A stretch of DNA of 64,000 nt, from positions 5,502,157 through 5,566,156 of the forward strand of contig OU015566.1 of assembly GCA_907165135.1 (NCBI GenBank), read 5' to 3'. Source of the DNA: Oikopleura dioica (lineage: Eukaryota > Chordata > Appendicularia > Copelata > Oikopleuridae). Below the pieces are notes generated by a model that did no database searches, was not told the origin of the DNA, and saw only the letters and a program-made list of their open reading frames with translations. Positions 20,723 through 30,200 of the stretch are shown here, piece after piece (the stretch's first letter is position 1; each line of letters opens with the position of its first letter). Made by a program: the position numbers and the translations under genes.

Positions 20723-21605
20723 TTAGGAACAGCTCTCGATTAATTGTCCGACTTGTTGAGCTCGTTGACCTACGATATTGCCTTCTTGGAAGTATCGGCA
20801 AACAACTTAAAATAAAATTTTATATTCAATAATTTAATGATATCATGTTGTTAATTAATATATTTTGTTTATAATTTCCGGCCCCTACCAACGATATAAT
20901 TGCCATCTTTCTCTAGCGCGATTCCAACACCGAGGATTTGGGATGTTTTCCAGATTAACTGAGTGAAACTACCAACTTTCTTGTTGTTCAAATTTGTATG
21001 ATTCTCGAAGTCGTAATCTTCGATTTGCTGGTACCAGCGATTGACGCAATCTTCTCCAGTATGTTGGAAATCGGCCAAGGTCATGTAATCTAAGTCACTT
21101 TGCAGGTTGATTAAGACGATGTTCTCTCCACAGACTCTTTTAAAAATCGATTATTAGGTAACTAGTAGTAGGCGATAACCTGTTTTCTGGATCATAGCCG
21201 TATTCTTCACCGGCTGCAATTTTATCGGCCCAATCTTGTGCTCTTCTGTTAGCATGTTTGTTGAGCTTAACAATTGAAAATAAAAATAAAGGACATACTT
21301 TAATCATACAATCATAGGATTTGTCCCTTCGTGTAGCTCGCGCTTCTTGTTGTGAAACTCAAGAGCTTTGTTTCGTCCAGCTTGAATAGCTTCCATGTCA
21401 AGTTGAAAATACTGCGAAATTTCAATTGCGTCTTGCACGGTATAAGCGACTTGCAGGACTTCATCCGGCATACCTTCAAGGATATATCCGTTTTCTGGGA
21501 TCTCGGCTGGGCTTGAAGTACTTTAGTCGAGTTTATTTCAAGTTCTCTGTCTTACGCGGTTGTTAACGCTGTTACAACTGCTTCAACGGTATCAAGGGCG
21601 CTCAT
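20723..21605 (-). CDS. CAP-domain (SCP/GAPR-1-like) protein 3
   Basis: Exons 21605-21556, 21511-21310, 21265-21180, 21136-20889 and 20805-20723 give 222 aa. The N-terminus is short (MSALDTVEAVVTALTTAP), with no low-complexity run and no signal peptide. CAP signatures are KALEFHNKKRELH, QDWADKIA, CGENIVL, RWYQQIEDYDF, SFTQLIWKTSQILGVGIAL and VVCRYFQEGNIV. Exon number and phases equal CAP1. It lies outside the mirror pair and so is a third copy, in CAP1 orientation. Several acceptors are AAG. Confidence 0.88.
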
Positions 21606-21656
21606 TTTTCTGGAGAACGATATCTTCGGCCGGCACCACGAGTATTTACGTGCGTG

Positions 21657-21740
21657 AACCGGAAGCGACCCAGATACGAGTGACTTTGAAAATAGACTGA
21701 ATGAGAGGGTCGAGTATATTTTAGCGCTTAGACCGGAAAC
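21657..21740 (-). promoter_or_regulatory. Conserved CAP-gene promoter module (copy 3)
   Basis: Reading toward CAP3: TTTCCGGTCTAAGCGCTAAA, then ATATACTCGACCCTCTCATT, CAGTCTATTTTCAAAGTCAC, TCGTATCTGGGTCGCTTCCG. It matches copy 1 at most positions. No clean TATA follows (GTAAATACT is the closest), and the module ends about 52 bp before the ATG. Confidence 0.65.
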
Positions 21741-22014
21741 GAGCCGCAGAGGAATGCTCTGAACTTCGCAAAAAACTGAAAAGCCTGATGTTTCAACACT
21801 TTATTTTTGCGCAGTCACAAACTTTATCATTGACCGTATATTTATCATAGTATACTTTATCATAGCCGTATAGCACTCGAATCCATTGGAAAAGGGGTCC
21901 ATGCAAAGAAAGCATTCAGAAGAGCAGCTGTTTTGGCAAATATTTGCGCCGTAGAAAAACTTCATCTTCGAGCAACTAAACAAGGGCCTTCATTTTCAAC
22001 ATACTCTCACTCTC

Positions 22015-22339
22015 TTACGTCGGAATTCCTTTGCTGAATTCGCAGCAATAGCTGTCACATGAATCTGGATCTTGGCATTTCGCGACGCAATTTTTGAATC
22101 CCGTGATGCAGGAAAACTTGCATTCTCCGCCAGGACAGCTTCTCAGACATGCACTAAGGTCAGTTTGGCATTTATTAGGGCACTCAGTTGCCTCTGCATC
22201 TAATGAAAATTATGAGTTTGAAGGGGATGAACACTGAGAGAAAAACTTGATTCATGATCTCTTATTCATGAATTTCGGCCTTACATTTTGTGAAAAAGCA
22301 AAAAGAAAAAAGAAGAAAAACTGCTGCCCTGATCATCAT
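22015..22339 (-). CDS. Small secreted cysteine-rich protein, 79 aa
   Basis: Exons 22339-22285 and 22199-22015 join in phase. A hydrophobic signal peptide (AAVFLLFSFCFF) precedes a mature part with 13 Cys in about 60 residues: C..KC, CLRSCPGGECKFSC, CVAKC, CDSYCC. The even spacing suggests a disulphide-rich secreted peptide. The family is not recognised, and nothing shows what it does. TATAAA on the minus strand near 22360, about 20 bp before the ATG, is close for a promoter, so a spliced 5' end is possible. Confidence 0.65.
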
Positions 22340-22537
22340 TTGCTTTCCCTGCGTTTTCCTGCTCTTTATAAACCGAAAGCGCTCTATCCGAAGATTAATT
22401 AATTCTGACAGAGGCTGTGAGACAGCGCCCGACTATCAGCTCCTTTATCCGTCTCAACTATTCAATATTGGCGTCTGTAACTGTTTTTTTTATTTTTGAT
22501 TGAAATTAATTTATACATTGTTAAATTGAGCTTATCT

Positions 22538-23825
22538 TCAATTATTATTGATTTCTTCTCGTTTCTTGTCAATTGAAGCCTTCAAATTTTTGTACGATTC
22601 CTTCACTTCTTCTTCCACTCCAAGTGCTTTTGCGAGTCTCAGGGCACCATCATCAGCGTTGCCGCACTACAATCCAATTAAGACCTATTCAAGCTGTTGG
22701 TAAATACATAGAATGCATCAGCAGTTCTCCTCCTGTCCTCCTTGAAGCTTCCAACGAGCTCCCTGTTGATCAAAATCCTCGGGCAGTCGTTGCCAACCCC
22801 ATCTGGGATTCCCCCGACTGGATAGACATACAATGAAGTACCCATCACAATCATCAAATCGCATTCCTCCAAATCATCGTTTAGCAAATCATGAAACCTG
22901 TCTGGAAGACCTTCCCCAAAGAAGACGATGTCAGGCTTCACATAGGCGCGGTCATTTCTGTCCTCACAAGATGTGCATTCCATTACTGTGCCAGCTCGGA
23001 GCATAGGATGCACTTCGGAATTTGGGTACACTTTCTTGCATCTTTTCGGAGGATCAAGAAAAAGAATAAATGCCTTTGTTGATGTAAACTGTCAGTTTGA
23101 CTGTCAGACAGATCGTATTCCCTGTATTCTTAAGATGATCTTTTTTAATCTCTTCCTAGTGCATCTCGAACTGGCGAAAGATCCGTGCGCTTCGACCAGC
23201 TTTTCTTCCTCTAAACCGGCTAATCGCTCAAGACCGTCGATATTCTGCGAATAGATTCTTTTCAAAATGCCAAGTTTGCCGAGTTGAGCGATGAAGTGAT
23301 GAGTGATAGTTGGAGCATAGAGACCAGGTAGGAGTTCTTTGGAGAGGGTGTAAAAGGCTTGCGGTCTTTTCTTGAAGTACTTGATGTCGAATACAGCTTC
23401 TGGGTAAGGGAGGTTGTATCGCTCCAGATTGCTGAGATTCAGAATATTCAAACACAGTCATATTTGCGAGTTTACCTGTAAAGCCCAGTTCCTGGCGTTC
23501 TGAAATCTGGAATTCCCGCGGAAGTGCTTATTCCCGCTCCAACCACCATCACGATATTCTTCACCTTCCCTTCTTTCAATAATGCTTCGACATCTTCAAT
23601 TTCAAATTCATTCGCCAATTCACCGCCAGAACTCGAAGACGAGCTTGAAGTTGACTCGTCGTCGCTTTTACTGTCTTTTAAGTCGATTTTCTGAATGCAC
23701 TCGCTCAGCTCATCTGTCATCTTTCTTCTTGTAACTGTACTTGAAACTGCTCTGGATTGAAATTTGTTTTTCGGAAAGATTCGAGTAAATGGCAGTTGCT
23801 TGAGATTTCTGAAGAGAGAATTCAT
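22538..23825 (-). CDS. Sirtuin (SIRT2/SIRT3-like NAD-dependent deacylase) with a GA-AG intron
   Basis: Exons 23825-23476, 23431-23156, 23041-22708 and 22666-22538 give 362 aa. The sirtuin core is complete: [52 protein letters not shown], catalytic His in EAHGSF, zinc Cys pairs CTRC and [28 protein letters not shown] and [14 protein letters not shown]. It removes acyl groups from Lys using NAD. The N-terminus ([20 protein letters not shown]) is basic and could target mitochondria, while the core resembles SIRT2/SIRT3; an acidic-Ser linker follows. The intron between exons 2 and 3 reads AG/GAAGAG...AAAAG/A; only this GA-AG splice gives the CTRCKKVYP zinc motif. Confidence 0.9.
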
Positions 23826-24251
23826 TTTTTCATAACTTAGCAACGCCAACACTAAAAATGATAATCCAAATTCTTATTCAATGCTTTGGCAAGCGCTTTT
23901 GTTTTGCGACTGAAATTGGAATTTTATTAGAAACACAGAAAGGGCGTTTTGGAAAAGGCACCAAATTATACACATTGGATTCTTATGATTGTCAGTAAGC
24001 TTCTTTAGATAAGAGATAGTCTGATTGATAGGCTTGATGGACGATTTTTTTGTTTATTTAGATTTTGAACCATTGTGAACATAAATTAACTTTACAAGCA
24101 GGTCATTGTTTTCGCATCCCGTTTTTTGGCGAGATACAGTGAGGTTACAGCGGTAGGTGACATTTTTTGTTTGTACAGAGAAATAGAAAGTGAACTTGTG
24201 CGAATTGAAGTGGTGAAGTAGAAGAGAAGCAGAATTTGCGATTAAAATATT
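23826..24251. other. Spacer between the RhoGAP 3' end and the sirtuin 5' end
   Basis: No coding frame and no notable repeat seen. Confidence 0.45.
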
Positions 24252-27200
24252 TTAATCTGACGATTTTGTGGAATCGAGGAAGACGATGAAGGGACCGGGA
24301 ACCAGGCCGCAGCTTTCTTTTCCTGTTTCTGGATGTTTCCTGAAAAGATCGTGAATCTTGTGACTCTTGTCTTGTGAGTAGCTTACATTCTCGCGAGGTA
24401 CCAGCCATCATGCAGCGGATCATTTTGAACATCGTAAAAGTACTGTCCCACCTCGAAAGTCAGTTCGTCCGGATTATCCGCTTTGCAAGCATACTTCGCC
24501 TTTGCCCTGGTCGCCAGTTCAAAAGCAGAGGAACTCTTGTGCATCACCGCCGGAGACGCGGACGGTTGAGGACTGTGAAGCTCGGTATGCAACGGATCCG
24601 GCTCCCCAAAAATACTTCCTGCATCTTTGGAGCTTTGTTTTCGCAAAATCGAAGGGCGAACGTGGTCGGACTCGTTGCCAGTCGGTCGACGCTGGATTCT
24701 GGAGGAGCCCTTGTTGAGGCTCTTTGAGCGGATGCTCGTTATCGGGCTCTTTTGGATGTTATCCGGCATTGCTCCCGGAGTCACCAAAATATTGAAATCG
24801 GTGTCGGTTTTGTGCTTTTCCCGGATGTCTTCCATTTCGCTACTTCTGAATTTTAATTGTTGCTTGAATATCTTGATACATTTTTGTCTGGGCTCGGCAG
24901 CCTTTGCTCTCTCAAATCCCGCCTCAGATTTTCTACATAGGCTGTCGAGCCCAGTTTTTACAGAGTCCCTAACTTACGATTTCTGGAGCCTCTGCCTCGT
25001 GAGCGTGACTTTCCCACCATCTGCCGACGAATTGAGCTCCTCGTTGCTCCCGTCAATCGTCAGCGAGTTGTCAAAATCCTCGGAGCTTGAATTAGTTGCA
25101 GTCGAAGACGAGGAGTTCTTTTTGCTCACAAATGCTCTTGGAATGGCGGGACTTCGATTGTCGTCGGTAGTTTCGGATTCGTCGATGTCGGGGATTTTTG
25201 AACTTTCGGAAAATTCGGCGATTTTCTGCGGCGTCAGGTGATAATGAAGATTGTCGTACTCGCTCCGACGGTTTTGGCTTTCTCTTCTACTATCAGATGG
25301 CAGTGACGATCTGAAAAATGTACGTAAACTACATGTCTTGTAGTAAATCTGTTGTAATGAAATAAAAGATCTTCGTTTCTACTAGAGGGTCAGATGTCTA
25401 GACAACAAGAAATTTTCTGACGACACCTCGAAGAATTCTTGATGTCTTTGCCAAGAAGAAACAGAAGAAAGCTTATTCAGTATTTCAAAATAAGGGTATA
25501 CCACCGGATATATATTCACAAAACCGACCGCATTTCACCAGATAAAAAACGTTCTATCACCATCAATTTTACCAGACATACAAAACGCGCAAAAATGAGT
25601 GTCTCGCTACAACTGAAGCTCCTCGTCTTCGTTTCCCGAAAAGTCAGTTTCGGTAAAGTCAGATTCAGGAAGAGCGACGAGAAAGTTTCCCCTCTTTCTT
25701 TCTCTTCCGAAAAATTGGAAATGTCCATTTCTAGGGCTTCGAATGTTTCGAGCACATTTGGAAGACGGGAAACGCGAGCTCCACTGGCTGTAGTCCCTCC
25801 TGACTGTACAGGAGGCAACTCAGACTTGTCAAAGTGAACGAACAATGAGATTCTAGTGAGTTAGTAACATATATTCACATTAAGCAGCGACATTTATTCG
25901 TAAATGCTTACCTAGAAGTTGTTCGATTGGACAAGGAAAAGGAATGCTTCTGAAGAGTCTGGTTCATAGTCTTGATTTCTTCTGACGTTTGAAAGAAGGA
26001 ATCGTGCTTTTCTATCAGCAACTCGACCACTGTACATTGGTATTTGACATCTTGTAGTCCAGCTAAATATTTTCGATATTTCTCATCTTCTATCTATTGA
26101 CTTTACCGATCGTTTCTTGCTTCGCCCACATAAAGGCAGGCCCAAAACAGACGGAAATATTTTGGGCTGACATTTTGTTCACACTATCGTTCGCAGCGAC
26201 TTTCACTGAAGGAAGATAATAAGCATTCGATGACTTCAGCAACTGTAAGAATCTGCGTGGAACGAACCTAAATGCTCGCAGATCATTTTCAGCACGACTT
26301 TGTTGACTTCTGGCAGCGTTTGTAAAATGCCCTTGAACTCTTCTGATTTGACATCGATTTCCACATCGTTGTTTCGAAAGATGTCTGAACAAAAAATGAG
26401 AATGGGTCAGCAGCGAATTCTTCTTGAAATAAGTCCAGTTGGAATCAAGAAAAACTGGTCGGTTCTGTTTTGTGTTTTCTGAAGCCAAAATGAAAAATAC
26501 TCGTGAAGATAATTGTGATGACTTGATAACTGATAATTGATTTTTAAAAAAGTAACTGTTACCTTCTCCAATTGCTGGTGTTAGTAACCTTGGTAAGCAA
26601 AATTAAGTCGGCTTGGGCGTTGAATTACCTATGATTGTCTCGTGATTTTCAAAGGTGAGAATGGGCTCGCGTAAGTTCCGAAAAAGCGCCTTGATCGCTG
26701 ACATAATCGTCCGCACCTCGCAGTTGTTCAGGTCGACGCTGTTCGAGGGATCGATGATTTTCTTCAGCAAGTTGTCGACTTTTGACTGGACTGCCACGGT
26801 GCTAGAAGCTTTGATAAATAAGGCAGTTGGTTTTAACAAAAGGATTTCAAGATTTGAACTAACCGATAAGCTCCTTCCATTTCTAGCCCACCACCAGACT
26901 CGACATGCGTGATGCATTCTTGCAATCTGCCTGAAGAAAGAAAAAGTAAATATCTACAGAAAGTACGCATTTTAGCAACATACCGACAATATGGTCGTCT
27001 AGCTCAATATTATGACTGGCGCATGAAATGCCTCCCGAGCCGGGGTCGACGTAAACTCTTGGGTTCCCACCGGTATTGCACGAAACGAGCTGCTGCCAAC
27101 GCTTGAATTCTTCTTCGCTTGCTGCTTGGAAGGTCAGACACTTTGAGTCGCCCTGCTTGTTGTCGCTCACTAAAACGGAGACTTTTAAGTTTGATCAAGA

Positions 27201-30200
27201 ATTTTTTTCAAAATTACCGGCTTTTCCTTGGGTTGACCCCATTTTTAGCGCACTAATTTTAAACTGAGATATATAAATAACCTAAGCTATTCTATTTATT
27301 AACTGCTCTAGAAAGAACGAAAGGACAAGAGTTACCTTGAATGTGGAATATGTTTTTCCTGTCGGTGTTCATATCGTCCATCCTACTCGAGTCAAAAACA
27401 ACCGAATAGGTGGTCCTGGACATGACACTGTCTGGATTGTACAGCACAATTTGCTTCTTCTTCGCGCTGAACTCGAGATAGCGATGGCTCCATTTGTAGC
27501 CGGCAGTTTTCAGCGCCATCGGTCCTTTTGAGAAGCCCTTTTCCAGTTGTAGAACATGGCCTTCGTATGCGTCCTCGTTTTCGTTCAGCCGAGTTGACGG
27601 ATTTCTCACGTGGTTTTGTCTGTGCTTGTCCAGGTTTTCTTGTATACTTTTGTGCTAAAGAAGAGGGAGTTAGTTAAGGATGGGGTCGGCATCGGGGCAC
27701 GGGAGAAACCCCTGAGTCAGGGATCTTGAAAACCACGGCTTTCAACTGTACCCTAACCTGGGTCAAGACTAAAAACTTACTCTAGCGCGTTGATTATTAG
27801 ACAAATTCAGCGTTTGCTTGATTTTCTCGCTATTTTCCAAGTGGTGGCATTCGTAGCAAGATTTCGTGAATTGAAGCCAATCCTAGAAAGAAATAGAAAA
27901 GCGAAAAGATTAATAATTTGTTACGCCAGCGATTGAAGATAAATTCTCCACGAGTTCGTATTTCTTTTCTTCTTCGATTGCCAAAAGCGTGTCCACGTAT
28001 GCGAGCGCGTTTTCGTGATACTCCTTCCTCGACTTTTTCGTGTCTCGGATCGCCTGGTTTTGCTTTGACTCTGAAAGTTCAAGTTCAAGGCCAGAATTAT
28101 GACTGTCAGACATGTTTTTGAACTCTCAAATACGATCGTATTTGATGACATTAATGTGACACTGTCTCGTTAAGAAATGACAGCATAAATCATCATCAAA
28201 CATTATTCATTTAAAAGAGTCAAGGTGACATTGAATGTATCTCGATAAACGTTTCTCAAGATTTGAGAATCATCCTATGTAAACCTGAGTTAGGGTCCTG
28301 AAGAATCTTAATGAAAAGCCGCGTGGCGGCTTTCCAAAAACGTAGCCGGGAAGCGGCTACGCGAGAGTTTAAAAATAGTTTTGAGTGATTTAGTCAGTAA
28401 TTTGCTTCGCAAAACCTGAATAAAGATCTTTCAGAACCTGACTCAGCTTTCCCACAAAGTCTACCGAGTCTTTTCCCCATTTCTCACCTTTGTGGCCTTC
28501 CCCAACTCCGGAATTGGAAGCCATGTTCTTGTAATATTTGTCTCTGTACTTCTTGTAAGCTCTTCGTTTCTCCGTGTACGCTTTTTCAATTCTATTTTCT
28601 CTGAATCTGTCGATCTTGCCCTTCCACTTGCTCATGCTCTCCAGCATAATCTCGAAGTTTACCATGTAAGTGGTGAACATTTCGGAAAAGTCGCCCAGCG
28701 AGTTTTTCATGAAGAGTTCGTCCTGGCTCAGCTGCGGGCCGATCGTCCCTATTTGGAAGCCATTCACCAAGTCGGCGTTGAGCGTTTTTTGGGCTTCGGC
28801 AAACGCTTGACCTTTCGTGATAAGGTCCTGAAAATGAAGTTCAAACGGTCACTTTTTATTGATTCATTGGTTTTTACACCTTTTTGACAAGGCGTTCTTG
28901 GTGCTTTCAGAATACATGTTATGATCTTGGCTCAGAAACCTAAGCAAAAAACCTCTGACTCAGGTTTTCGAGCCCTGACCATAACATGTACCGGATTCTG
29001 AAAATACGAAAACGGTGTTTTCCAAGAAAAAATCACCATGGCGCCCGAAAAGCTGTTAAAAGTTTTATATTTTCGAAAAATGTCAAGAGTCGCGGAATTG
29101 ACAATTGTCCAAATAATTGCACAAGACTCTTCTTGCGACTGTAACTGACCTGTATATGTTTTGTTGTCTTTTTGATGGCGTCGCGCGTGCCCTCGATCGT
29201 CTCTTCATACTGCGCGATGGCTTGTCTGTATCTCGGCGGGTCGAGCCAGCACTCCGAAAATTCCAAGTCGAAGCTCTTTCCGCCGCCGGTTCTTGCTCTG
29301 TTCGGCTTTTTCTTGATCGACGAGCGATTCATTCCATGTTTCTGAAAAACAAAAAATCAAAATTCTGAAAATCTCTTCTTGAAATTTCAACCAATTGGTA
29401 AACTAAGCGCGCGTAGGCGTTGCGCAAAACCGAAAAAGTGTCATTTATGATTTCTGTTGGGCTTTTTTACCGTCAAAGTGTCCATCTTGAAATTTCCTCT
29501 TTCTCAAATTCAAATCCAAAAATTGTCAAAAGAAAAATCGTCAGAAAAAAAACGGAACTCTTCTTTTTCAGTCGAACGAGCAAACGCGCAGAAACGCCTT
29601 TTCAAAGCTCTTTGTGTTAAATTTTTATTGCCCAAGAAAATTATTGACAAGAACAAAAATAAAAACCGAGAATTGCTTTTTGTCGTTTTTTCGTTTTTTC
29701 ACTCACTCTTTTTATTCTCTGAATCTGAGCTAGTCAAAGACAGATAAATAAACTGCCTTTTTTGAATTAATTTAATTTACAATCATAGTTGGGAAAATGA
29801 TGAAAGCCTCGTGCCGCCGTCTTTTAATCTGTCTCTGTTTGACATTCCTGAAAAGACATATTTACTGGAACTTGACTTGAGTATTCTAGCTCACAAGTTC
29901 TCCCGAAAATTGACGTAAATTGTGCATCTAATCTCGACTTTTGAAGACAAGATCGTTAAGGGTATCAGCGGCTTTAATTTGAATTTTTCTACTGGAGCGC
30001 AAATGGAGAGGATACCCTTAAAATTGAGGCCGCGATTTTAATTTCTGATTTGTTAACATTCACTAAAATTCCCTGATAATCGAGATTCGGGGTCTGAAAT
30101 TTAAGGGTATCTCTAATTTTTACTCTTTGGGAATTGCTTAACATCAAAAATACTTTCTGTACTGAAATATCTCTTGATAACAAGATCCTCTCGAACTCTG

